Source of the DNA: Bacteroidales bacterium UBA1410
Lineage (GTDB): Bacteria; Bacteroidota; Bacteroidia; Bacteroidales; Dysgonomonadaceae
Assembly: GCA_002305015.1 (NCBI GenBank)
Contig: DBPW01000037.1
Span: 1-10,193, forward strand
DNA length: 10,193 nucleotides
Direction of reading: 5' to 3'
Shown here one piece after another: positions 1 through 7,068 of the stretch; positions within the stretch are counted from its first letter, which is position 1, and each line of letters begins with the position of its first letter. A model generated the notes under the pieces. It was not told the DNA's origin and made no database searches. It worked only from the letters and a program-made list of their open reading frames with translations. A program made the position numbers and the translations under genes.

Positions 1-538
1 ACATACCCAACCGTACGAGTATACGTGAAAGGCCTGAAGAAGTTGACGGAAGCAGGTTTGGAGACTTCGAGATGGACACGATTATCGGGCCGAATCATTC
101 GGAGGCTATACTGACAATAACAGAGCGAAAAACGAATTATCTGATGATAAAGAAATTACCAAAGGAGAGGGATTCTAGGGAGGTTGCAAATGAGGTCTTT
201 AAAATATTACTGCCTTTCAAGGATAAACTGAAAACCATCACTACGGATAACGGATCAGAATTCGCTGCACACGAGCTTATAACTGAAAGATTGGGAGTAC
301 CGGTTTGCTTTACCGACCCTTATTGTTCATGGCAAAAAGGAGCGATTGAAAACGGGAATAAACTTATCAGGCAAGATATCCCGAAAAAGGCATCATTTAA
401 AGATTATTCGGATGAGGATATCACAAAAATTCGGTACAAACTAAACCGAAGACCTCGAGAAAAATTAGACTTTAATTTACCCAAAAATGAGTTTTACAAA
501 CATTTTGTGTAATTTCGCACTTGCCGGTTGACTCTACA
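1..538 (+). mobile_element. Right-hand part of an IS30-family insertion sequence, cut by the window edge
   Basis: The left edge of the window lies inside the transposase gene of an IS30-family element, so the element's left end is not visible. Its right end probably lies a few tens of bases after the transposase stop at 512. The sequence from about 510 to 538, ending in TCTACA, looks like an IS30-type terminal inverted repeat. I infer this from position and general resemblance only, because the left repeat needed for comparison is outside the window and no target duplication can be checked. The element sits downstream of, and convergent to, the minus-strand operon ending at 608, so its insertion does not break any gene seen here. 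Confidence 0.5.
3..512 (+). CDS. IS30-family transposase, C-terminal half (5' end outside window)
   Basis: The reading frame is open from the window edge (first full codon at 3) to the stop at 510-512, giving 169 residues. An ATG at 72 lies in the middle of a conserved block and is not the real start. The stretch before it reads IRERPEEVDGSRFGDFEMDT, the typical IS30 entry into the catalytic core. The DDE triad is complete: Asp at codon 75-77 (EMDTIIG), Asp at 246-248 (TTDNGSEF) and Glu at 348-350 (GAIENGNKLIR). The last two are separated by 33 residues, the DD(33)E spacing of the IS30 family. The end, with NRRPREKLDF, is the normal IS30 C-terminus. The N-terminal helix-turn-helix half, which binds the element ends, would lie upstream of the window. 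Nothing visible disables the protein, but whether the whole element is active cannot be judged. Confidence 0.9.
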   Translation: MPNRTSIRERPEEVDGSRFGDFEMDTIIGPNHSEAILTITERKTNYLMIKKLPKERDSREVANEVFKILLPFKDKLKTITTDNGSEFAAHELITERLGVPVCFTDPYCSWQKGAIENGNKLIRQDIPKKASFKDYSDEDITKIRYKLNRRPREKLDFNLPKNEFYKHFV

Positions 539-607
539 TTCGTGTAAAAAATAATGACAACTTTGAAATTTTCCTCTATTTTTATTATATCTGAAATGAT
601 CGGAAAA

Positions 608-1333
608 TTAAAAAGCATTCTCAGCTTGAGAAAGTGAATCAAGCTTTCCAACATCAATTAATTGCAAGTTTCGGGGAACATATCCATACAACCTCTCTCT
701 ATTGCAAATAGAAAGATAAAAATCGACAATAGAAAATTTCTCAGGAAAATTATTCATGTAATTAAAAACATCAGGATGTAAAACATGTATCCCCGAAAAA
801 GCTAAAGGGGTGTATTGTGTGGAATCGAAATCGGAAATAGGAGATCGCCTTTCTCCTGTTTTAGTATTTATCCAACCTTTAAGCAGATTATTTTCATCGA
901 ATAGCAAATAACGAGATGTCTTGCGGCGACTGACTACTAAACTCGCCAAATACGTATGTTTCTTGTGAAACTCAAACAATTCGTCAAGATCAATATTCGA
1001 AAGAATATCAACATTGTGAATGAGGAAAGGTTTTCCATCGTCGAAAAACCATGCGGCTTTTTTAATAGCACCACCTGTATCAAGAAGATCATTGCGTTCG
1101 TCAGAAAATTCGATTCGAATGCCGAAACAATTTTTTGATTGAACGAAATCGATAATCTGCTGTCCAAAATGATGGATATTGATAATAATTTCTTCAAAAC
1201 CTGCCACTTTCAGTTTCTCTATCACATACTCGAGTAAAGGCTTGCCCTTTATTGAGATCAATGCTTTTGGCATTGTATCGGTCAACGGCCTCAATCGGGT
1301 ACCTAAACCCGCAGCAAGAATCATCGCTTTCAT
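608..1333 (-). CDS. murU: MurU-like sugar-1-phosphate nucleotidyltransferase (probable N-acetylmuramate-1-phosphate uridylyltransferase)
   Basis: This 241-residue protein is a single-domain nucleotidyltransferase of the GlmU/RmlA (NTP_transferase) fold, which couples a sugar-1-phosphate to an NTP and releases pyrophosphate. The N-terminus has the signature LAAGLGTRLRPLT (residues 6-18) with the pyrophosphorylase lysine in MPKAL (Lys23). LDTGGAI (84-90) contacts base and sugar. The metal-binding aspartates appear to be Asp109 in HNVDI and Asp227 in IDVG. The compact length without a C-terminal beta-helix, the block LAFSGIHVLHPDVF (177-190) and the ending DVGKLDSLSQAE match Pseudomonas MurU as I know it, and the gene directly before it encodes an AmgK-like kinase, MurU's partner. 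Substrate is inferred: nucleotidyltransferases of this size also act on glucose, mannose or other sugar-1-phosphates. It starts 30 bp after the kinase gene and is the last gene of the operon. HNVD replaces the commoner NGD. Confidence 0.72.
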   Translation of the reverse strand: MKAMILAAGLGTRLRPLTDTMPKALISIKGKPLLEYVIEKLKVAGFEEIIINIHHFGQQIIDFVQSKNCFGIRIEFSDERNDLLDTGGAIKKAAWFFDDGKPFLIHNVDILSNIDLDELFEFHKKHTYLASLVVSRRKTSRYLLFDENNLLKGWINTKTGERRSPISDFDSTQYTPLAFSGIHVLHPDVFNYMNNFPEKFSIVDFYLSICNRERLYGYVPRNLQLIDVGKLDSLSQAENAF

Positions 1334-1363
1334 GATATAGAGAAATTAAGACATTTTTGAAAA

Positions 1364-2788
1364 TCAATTACGGCTTTTAAATTCCTGCTCTAAATTTTGT
1401 TCTCGATGAATTAGCACAACTTTTATACCGAATTTTTTGGAAATATGTTCCGCAACATGTTGCGCTGCATAAACCGAACGATGCTGACCTCCCGTACATC
1501 CAAAAGCAATCATCAGATTAGTAAAGTGCCGATCCATATATCGTTTGACATGATTATCAACCAATGGATAAATAGTATCGAGGAATTCAACTATTTCTCC
1601 GTCTTCTTCCAAAAATTGAATCACCGGCTCATCTAAACCAGTGAAATTGTTATATCGTTCAAATTTACCCGGATTATTGATAGCTCTGCAATCGAACACA
1701 TATCCGCCTCCATTACCCGAAGGATCGTTTGGAATTCCCTTCTTATAAGCAAAACTTACTACCCGCACTTCTAATTCGCGCTTTTTAACATCGGTGAACT
1801 GTTTGAGCTCAGTCATCTCATTTAGCACCTTAGTAAGATAAGGATATTCATCGAATCCGTCTTTCAACAACTCGCGTAAATTATTCAACGCAAAAGGAAT
1901 ACTTTGTATAAAATGTGGTTTCTTTTCAAAATACCCTCGAAATCCATAAGCGCCTAATACCTGTAGCGTGCGAAAAAGTACAAATTGACGCAATCGATCC
2001 AAAAACTTCGATTCATCAACATCCACGTATTTATTCAATGAATCGAGATAAGTCAAAATCAATTCATCACGCAACTCGGATGGAAAATTGGCCTTTGCTT
2101 GCCAAAGAAACGATGCCACATCGTAATACACAGGGCCTTTTCTCCCCCCTTGAAAATCGATAAAATAAGGATTTCCGTTCACCAGCATCACATTTCGCGA
2201 CTGAAAATCCCGATACATGAAGGTATTGCTTTTGTCTTCCAACAACGTATCGGTAAACCTATCGAAATCGTTCTCCAACAAATCTTCTTGAAAATCCATT
2301 CCGGTAGTTTTCAAGAAACTATATTTGAAATAATTTAAATCCCAATTTACCGAACGGCGATTCAATTCAGGAAGAGGATAACACACATTAAAATTAAGGC
2401 CTTGTGCACCTTTAACTTGAAAATCGGCCAGTAGCGCAATGGTTTTATGCAGCAGCTCTTTTTCTTCGTGACTGAAAACACCTGTAGCACGACCTGCTTT
2501 TATCGCATCGAACAAAATCTCGTTTCCAAGATCTTCCTGAAGATAAAACATTTCATCATTTGAAACTGCAACAACTTGGGGAACATTAAGATGCTGTCTG
2601 TAAAAATGGTTGCCTAACTCAATGAAAGCTCGATTTTCTTCTCGCGATTCTCCGGCAACACCTATAAGTGAAAAATCGTCTTTTTTCAGACGAAAATATC
2701 TTCGGTTAGAACCCGACGAAGGTATAGGTTCAATATCAGGATTCGATTTTCCCGTATAATCTTTAAATAAGGAGAAAAGCTGTTGCAT
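1364..2788 (-). CDS. AmgK-like sugar kinase (APH domain) fused to a RapZ C-terminal domain
   Basis: The 474-residue protein has two domains. Residues about 1-325 are an aminoglycoside-phosphotransferase-type kinase. The catalytic loop is MYRDFQSRNVML (191-202) with base Asp194 and Asn199, and the metal-binding motif FIDFQGGRKGPVYYDVASF (209-227) has Asp211. Its DFQ and GP..YD context is close to AmgK, which phosphorylates MurNAc and GlcNAc at the anomeric position. Residues about 340-470 match the C-terminal domain of RapZ: SFAYKKGIP (345-353), YVFDCR (363-368), NNPG, TGLDEPV (383-389) and the hallmark GCTGGQHRSV (430-439), then HREQNLE. In E. coli this half of RapZ binds glucosamine-6-phosphate and the sRNA GlmZ. 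The P-loop kinase half of RapZ is absent and the APH domain takes its place. It starts 15 bp after nadE and precedes the MurU-like gene. Kinase substrate and sensor ligand are inferences; a role only as an RNA-binding regulator is also possible. Confidence 0.8.
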   Translation of the reverse strand: MQQLFSLFKDYTGKSNPDIEPIPSSGSNRRYFRLKKDDFSLIGVAGESREENRAFIELGNHFYRQHLNVPQVVAVSNDEMFYLQEDLGNEILFDAIKAGRATGVFSHEEKELLHKTIALLADFQVKGAQGLNFNVCYPLPELNRRSVNWDLNYFKYSFLKTTGMDFQEDLLENDFDRFTDTLLEDKSNTFMYRDFQSRNVMLVNGNPYFIDFQGGRKGPVYYDVASFLWQAKANFPSELRDELILTYLDSLNKYVDVDESKFLDRLRQFVLFRTLQVLGAYGFRGYFEKKPHFIQSIPFALNNLRELLKDGFDEYPYLTKVLNEMTELKQFTDVKKRELEVRVVSFAYKKGIPNDPSGNGGGYVFDCRAINNPGKFERYNNFTGLDEPVIQFLEEDGEIVEFLDTIYPLVDNHVKRYMDRHFTNLMIAFGCTGGQHRSVYAAQHVAEHISKKFGIKVVLIHREQNLEQEFKSRN

Positions 2789-2803
2789 AAAAAATCGTTT
2801 AAT

Positions 2804-4729
2804 TTAGTTTTCCAATTGCTCCAACCAAGTCTTAACCTCTGCATCGCTCGGCATACGCCAATCGCCTCGAGGTGACAAATTAACAGAACCAACTTTAGGC
2901 CCATCCGGCATACAGGAACGTTTAAATTGCTGAGAAAAAAAACGTTTATAAAATACCTTTAACCACTTCACAATTTCTACTATGGAATATTTACCTCCAA
3001 ACGCTTGAAATGCAAGAAAAACAATTCGTTTGGGTTCATCCCCGTAACGAAACATACGGTAGAGAAAAAAATCATGTAACTCATACGGGCCTATAACTTC
3101 TTCGGTCTTCTGAGCAATTTTACCTTCTTCGTCAGCCGGCAATAATTCCGGACTGAAAGGAGTTGCTACAATATCGTACAAAACCTCCCTAACAGACTCA
3201 TCCATCTGGGTTTCAGCTATCCAATGGACAAGCGATTTTACTAATGTTTTTGGAACGCCGGAATTTACACCGTACATCGACATTTGATCGCCATTATAAG
3301 TAGTCCAACCTAACGCAAGTTCCGATAAATTACCTGTTCCAACAACCAATCCATCAACCTTATTGGCATAATCCATAAGGATCTGCATGCGTTCACGTGC
3401 CTGAGCATTCTCAAAAGTAATACTATGATCATTTATATCGAATTCGATATCCTCAAAATGCTGTTTTACAGCATTTACAATAGAAATTTGTTTCAGCGTT
3501 GCCCCAATGGATTTTATGAGCATTCCGGCATTTTTATACGTTCTTTCTGTCGTACCAAAGCCTGCCATGGTAATACCATATATATTCTTTCGAGGAAATC
3601 CAAGAATCTCAAATGTTTTTGCTACAACCAGCAGGGCAAGTGTAGAATCCAGTCCACCTGACACGCCGATAACCACTTTATTGAGGCCGGTATGTTGCAG
3701 CCTTTTTATCAGCCCATGCACCTGAATATTAAATACTTCACTTAAATTCTCATTTTCGCTCGATTGAGTTGGTATAAAGGGATAAGGATTTATTTTTCGG
3801 TACATATACGGAACGGAAATCGGTTCAATTGCACAAACAATCTCCTTAAAAGATTTTTCTTTGAGAGGAAAATAATTGGAGTTTTTTACCCGATCATTAC
3901 GTAAGGCATCAATATCGATATCTGCAATAATTATTTCATTTTCGAGAGAAAATCGTTTGCCTTCGGCAAGCATTACGGCATTTTCAGCAATAAAACAAGC
4001 TCCGGAAAAAACCAAATCGGTGGTAGATTCTCCATTTCCAGCCGATGAATACACATAAGCCGACAAACAACGTCCCGATTGTTGTAAAATCAATGATTTA
4101 CGATAATTGTTTTTACCCACAACTTCGTTGCTTGCAGAAAGATTAAAAATGATATCGGCTCCTTGTAAAGCTAGATGTGAAGAAGGAGGTATAGGCATCC
4201 AAAGGTCTTCACAGATTTCAATACCGAAATTTCCAAAAGCGGTTTGAAAAATCGTCCCGCCTGTTGAAATAGGTAACTTCTCGCCATTAATTTCCACGAT
4301 AAAATCGGTCAGCGTTTCCCCGCTTGCGAACCATCTTTTTTCATAAAATTCATTGCTGTTCGCAATAAATATTTTGGGAACAATGCCCAAAATACCCTCA
4401 GCTGAAATCACAGCGGCTACATCGTAGAGACTATTTTTCACTTGCAATGGTAATCCAACAATTGCAATGATAGAAAGCTTATCCTTCATAAAACCGGCGA
4501 GATCTATTAATGAAGAAACAGCTTTTTGTTGCAAAGACTTCTGAAAAAAAAGATCAGCACAAGAATATGATGTGATACAAAGCTCAGGGAAACAGATAAT
4601 TTGAACATGCTCATTAATTGCTTCGCTGATTATTGATTTAATCTCCGCCACATTATAATCGCAATCGCCAACTTTAACTTTCGGAGAGGCAGCGGCAACT
4701 CGTATGAATCCAAATCGATTAATGTCCAT
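2804..4729 (-). CDS. nadE: Glutamine-dependent NAD+ synthetase
   Basis: The 641-residue enzyme catalyses the last step of NAD+ synthesis: deamido-NAD+ (NaAD), ATP and ammonia from glutamine give NAD+. Residues 1 to about 290 are a nitrilase-type glutaminase with the Glu-Lys-Cys triad visible as Glu49 (CFPELCITSYS), Lys119 (VPKIFIAN) and Cys173 (IEICEDLW). Residues about 335-620 are the synthetase domain, with the PP-loop ATP motif GVSGGLDST (355-363), GTGNLSELALGW (464-475) and the C-terminal block SVNLSPRGDWRMP. This two-domain length is that of the glutamine-dependent NadE class, not the short ammonia-dependent form. The start at 4729 gives a natural N-terminus leading into the first strand (FGFIRVAAASPKVKVGD). 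A promoter-like box lies 28 bp upstream, so nadE may head its own unit with the two genes after it. No frame damage is seen. Confidence 0.95.
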   Translation of the reverse strand: MDINRFGFIRVAAASPKVKVGDCDYNVAEIKSIISEAINEHVQIICFPELCITSYSCADLFFQKSLQQKAVSSLIDLAGFMKDKLSIIAIVGLPLQVKNSLYDVAAVISAEGILGIVPKIFIANSNEFYEKRWFASGETLTDFIVEINGEKLPISTGGTIFQTAFGNFGIEICEDLWMPIPPSSHLALQGADIIFNLSASNEVVGKNNYRKSLILQQSGRCLSAYVYSSAGNGESTTDLVFSGACFIAENAVMLAEGKRFSLENEIIIADIDIDALRNDRVKNSNYFPLKEKSFKEIVCAIEPISVPYMYRKINPYPFIPTQSSENENLSEVFNIQVHGLIKRLQHTGLNKVVIGVSGGLDSTLALLVVAKTFEILGFPRKNIYGITMAGFGTTERTYKNAGMLIKSIGATLKQISIVNAVKQHFEDIEFDINDHSITFENAQARERMQILMDYANKVDGLVVGTGNLSELALGWTTYNGDQMSMYGVNSGVPKTLVKSLVHWIAETQMDESVREVLYDIVATPFSPELLPADEEGKIAQKTEEVIGPYELHDFFLYRMFRYGDEPKRIVFLAFQAFGGKYSIVEIVKWLKVFYKRFFSQQFKRSCMPDGPKVGSVNLSPRGDWRMPSDAEVKTWLEQLEN

Positions 4730-4756
4730 AAAAAATGATTTGCGAGGTTATTATCA

Positions 4757-4764
4757 CAAAGATA
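4757..4764 (-). promoter_or_regulatory. Putative -7 promoter box upstream of nadE
   Basis: On the minus strand the bases read TATCTTTG, a full match to the Bacteroidetes -7 consensus TAnnTTTG, in the 92-bp gap between the HAD hydrolase gene and nadE. Transcription would begin about 20 bases before the nadE ATG. A clear -33 TTTG box at the usual distance is missing; GTTG lies slightly too close. The fit is therefore plausible but partial, and an 8-base box with two free positions can occur by chance. Confidence 0.4.
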
Positions 4765-4821
4765 AGAAATAGTTGTGGTACAACGTAAGATAATCGAAAC
4801 ATCATTCAGTTCCGATTTATT

Positions 4822-5580
4822 TTATATTACATTTACCTTATTATCAATCGATTGGATGATAGAAAAAATGTCAGGGAGTTTGTCTTTGAGCGAAATCATA
4901 GAATCCAGAATAAGATCGGCTCCGGCTTTTTTCAATACCGAATCAGGCAAAGGACCGGTATTGACAGCAATCACAAAAATTCCTGCCTTATGAGCAGCTT
5001 CCGTGCCAAGGGGAGCATTTTCTATTACAAGGGCTTGATTAGGTTGTAAATTACCTGCTTTTTTTAAAGCAATTAAAAAAGGTTCGGGATGAGGTTTGCC
5101 AAACTTTACATCGAATGCAGTAACCATTGTATCGGAAGTGAAAATACCCGGAAAATCTTCATCCAGTTTTTCTAGCAGCGACGGTTGTCCCGACCCGGTT
5201 ACTAAAAAGGGGAGCAATCCGTTTGATTTAACCATCTCCAATACTTCTCGAGCACCCGGGATAGTCTTTCCTGAATTGTATTGTGAAAAAAGTTCAGTTT
5301 TACGACTATATATTTTTTTTATTTCTTCGTCTGTAGCATTACGACCAAATTCTCTCTGAAAAATAATATTTATAGTTGATTTTCCAGTTCGTCCTTCGTG
5401 CAAATAAAATTCTTCCGGTTTTGTTGTTTTAAATCCAAATTCTTGCATAGTTTGCTGCCAAGAACGAGCATGAGCAGGCATAGAATCGTACAATACGCCA
5501 TCCATATCAAAAAGAACGGCATGAAGATCAAAATTCGGATAATGATGAGTTTGAAGATATTTTTTAAATGGTTCTATCAT
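4822..5580 (-). CDS. HAD-superfamily hydrolase, beta-phosphoglucomutase-like (subfamily IA)
   Basis: The 252-residue protein is a haloacid dehalogenase-type phosphatase or phosphomutase, Mg2+-dependent, presumably cytoplasmic. Motif I is FDMDGVLYDS (24-33) with nucleophile Asp25 and acid/base Asp27. Residues about 35-105 form the helical C1 cap, including HEGRTGKST (61-69). Motif II is LVTGSG (126-131), motif III is FGKPHPEPF (160-168) with Lys161, and motif IV is VIENAPLG (185-192). Motif IV has Asn188 where Asp is usual, leaving Glu187 as the main acidic residue, a variant seen in this subfamily. The cap and motif layout resembles beta-phosphoglucomutase and small sugar phosphatases; the substrate cannot be read from sequence. 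It lies between pgi (114 bp upstream, with a hairpin) and nadE. Given the AmgK/MurU-like genes downstream, a sugar-phosphate phosphatase role is tempting but unproven. Confidence 0.85.
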   Translation of the reverse strand: MIEPFKKYLQTHHYPNFDLHAVLFDMDGVLYDSMPAHARSWQQTMQEFGFKTTKPEEFYLHEGRTGKSTINIIFQREFGRNATDEEIKKIYSRKTELFSQYNSGKTIPGAREVLEMVKSNGLLPFLVTGSGQPSLLEKLDEDFPGIFTSDTMVTAFDVKFGKPHPEPFLIALKKAGNLQPNQALVIENAPLGTEAAHKAGIFVIAVNTGPLPDSVLKKAGADLILDSMISLKDKLPDIFSIIQSIDNKVNVI

Positions 5581-5617
5581 TTACCAATACGAAATTAAAT
5601 ACAAATAAATAAACATT

Positions 5618-5642
5618 ACAGGAGAAAAAGTTTTTCTCCTGT
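5618..5642 (-). terminator. Perfect 12-bp hairpin between pgi and the HAD gene (attenuator or processing site)
   Basis: The arms ACAGGAGAAAAA (5618-5629) and TTTTTCTCCTGT (5631-5642) are perfectly complementary around one central base, so the real loop would open a few A-T pairs. On the minus strand it follows the pgi stop by 52 bases and is succeeded by TAATGTTTATTTATTTG, which is T-rich but not a clean U-tract. It could be a partial terminator reducing HAD expression, or a stable 3' end for the lysS-gpsA-pgi message. Nothing else is seen in the 114-bp gap. Confidence 0.5.
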
Positions 5643-5694
5643 TAAAAAAATTCCCACACAATTATAAAAAGCTATATGATGCGTTGCAAATATT

Positions 5695-7056
5695 TTATCC
5701 CTTATAAAGAACGGACAATTTTTGTTTTATTGCTTTTGTTTCTTCTTCGTAACCCGGTTTTTCGAGCAAAGCAAACATGTTTCTTTTGTATGCTTCAACT
5801 CCCGGTTGATTGAATGGATTAACCCCTAATAAATAGCCGCTTATACCACAAGCTTTCTCGAAAAAATAAATAAGTTGACCTAACGATTCTTCATCCAATT
5901 TCGGAATTTCGATAAGAACGTTTGGCACGCCCCCATCAACATGAGCTATACGTGTGCCGAGTTCTGCCATTTTATTCACTTCGTCTACACGTTTCCCTTC
6001 CAGATAGTTAAGCCCGTCAAGATTTTGGTTGTCATGAGGAATCACTACTTTATAATTAGGTTCATTTATGGATATAACCGTTTCAAAGATAGTGCGTTCA
6101 CCTTCTTGTATCCATTGTCCCATCGAATGAAGATCGGTCGTAAAATCAACAGCCGCGGGAAAAATTCCTTTATTATCTTTTCCCTCACTTTCTCCGAAAA
6201 GTTGTTTCCACCACTCGGCGAAATAATGAAGCTTAGGATGATAGTTTACCAAAATCTCTATCTTTTTCCCTTTTTTATACAATTCATTTCGAATGACGGC
6301 ATAAATGGCTGATAAATTGTATTCGAATGCCACATTCGTACCCGTATTCTTTTCCATCGTTACCGCACCATGTACCAGTTTACGAATATCGAAACCGGCT
6401 ACTGCAATAGGCAATAAACCTACGGGTGTAAGAACGGAATAACGTCCGCCCACATCATCGGGAATTACAAAAGTTTTATATTTTTCTATGGTTGCCAATG
6501 TCCGAAGCGCTCCTTTTTCTGCATCGGTAATAGCAATAATACGATTGCGAGCCTCCGATTTTCCAACTTGTTCTTCGAGTAAATCCTTCAAAAGTCGGAA
6601 AGCAACTGCGGGTTCTGTCGTTGTTCCCGATTTGGAAATGTTGATGATTCCAAAATCCTTATCTTCAAGATATTTAATCAATTCATAAAGATAATCTTCA
6701 CTCAGATTGTTACCCGCATAAATAATTATCGGATTCTCTCTTTTTGTTTGTAACCAATCAAACGAATTATTCAGCGCATCGATAATGGCTCTGGCCCCCA
6801 AATAACTTCCACCAATACCTACCACAACCACTACTTTGCAAGCCGATCGCAAAGATGCGGCTGCATCTTCAATTTCCTGAAGTTGACTTTCTGTTATAGA
6901 GGAAGGCAACCTTACCCACCCGAGAAAATCATTCCCTTCACGACTACCATCGTACAATGCTTGATTACATGCAGTAGCATTTGGCCCTTGTTTCAGAATA
7001 TCTTCTTCAGGCAGCCAATTATATACATGTTGAATATTCATTTTTATACTACTCAT
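5695..7056 (-). CDS. pgi: Glucose-6-phosphate isomerase
   Basis: The 453-residue enzyme interconverts glucose-6-phosphate and fructose-6-phosphate in glycolysis and gluconeogenesis. It has two SIS domains. Phosphate-binding motifs are GIGGSYLGA (80-88) and SKSGTTTEP (141-149), and the PGI signature is DDVGGRYSVLTPVGLLP (200-216). Catalytic residues are in place: Glu290 in GESEGK, His310 in TDLHSMGQ and Lys424 in GVNPFNQPGVEAYK. The length is that of the short bacterial Pgi class rather than the roughly 550-residue E. coli type. The start at 7056 leaves 12 bp after gpsA; an in-frame ATG at 7041 (Met6, MNIQHVYNW) could equally be the true start, since neither has a clear ribosome binding site. 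Very likely co-transcribed with lysS and gpsA. Its product fructose-6-phosphate is also the precursor of amino sugars. Confidence 0.97.
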   Translation of the reverse strand: MSSIKMNIQHVYNWLPEEDILKQGPNATACNQALYDGSREGNDFLGWVRLPSSITESQLQEIEDAAASLRSACKVVVVVGIGGSYLGARAIIDALNNSFDWLQTKRENPIIIYAGNNLSEDYLYELIKYLEDKDFGIINISKSGTTTEPAVAFRLLKDLLEEQVGKSEARNRIIAITDAEKGALRTLATIEKYKTFVIPDDVGGRYSVLTPVGLLPIAVAGFDIRKLVHGAVTMEKNTGTNVAFEYNLSAIYAVIRNELYKKGKKIEILVNYHPKLHYFAEWWKQLFGESEGKDNKGIFPAAVDFTTDLHSMGQWIQEGERTIFETVISINEPNYKVVIPHDNQNLDGLNYLEGKRVDEVNKMAELGTRIAHVDGGVPNVLIEIPKLDEESLGQLIYFFEKACGISGYLLGVNPFNQPGVEAYKRNMFALLEKPGYEEETKAIKQKLSVLYKG

Positions 7057-7068
7057 AAGTCATTTATT

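Noticed and set aside
567..609. Inverted repeat AATTTTCC/GGAAAATT after the MurU-like gene as an operon terminator.
   Set aside because: The loop is 27 bases, the stem is AT-rich and overlaps the stop codon; too weak to call a terminator.
2686..2904. Minus-strand open frame spanning the nadE/kinase junction.
   Set aside because: It lies in another frame across two confidently called genes and has no recognisable features.
5941..6312. 123-codon plus-strand open frame inside pgi.
   Set aside because: It is fully antisense to a well-supported gene and its translation shows no family features; a shadow of pgi codon usage.
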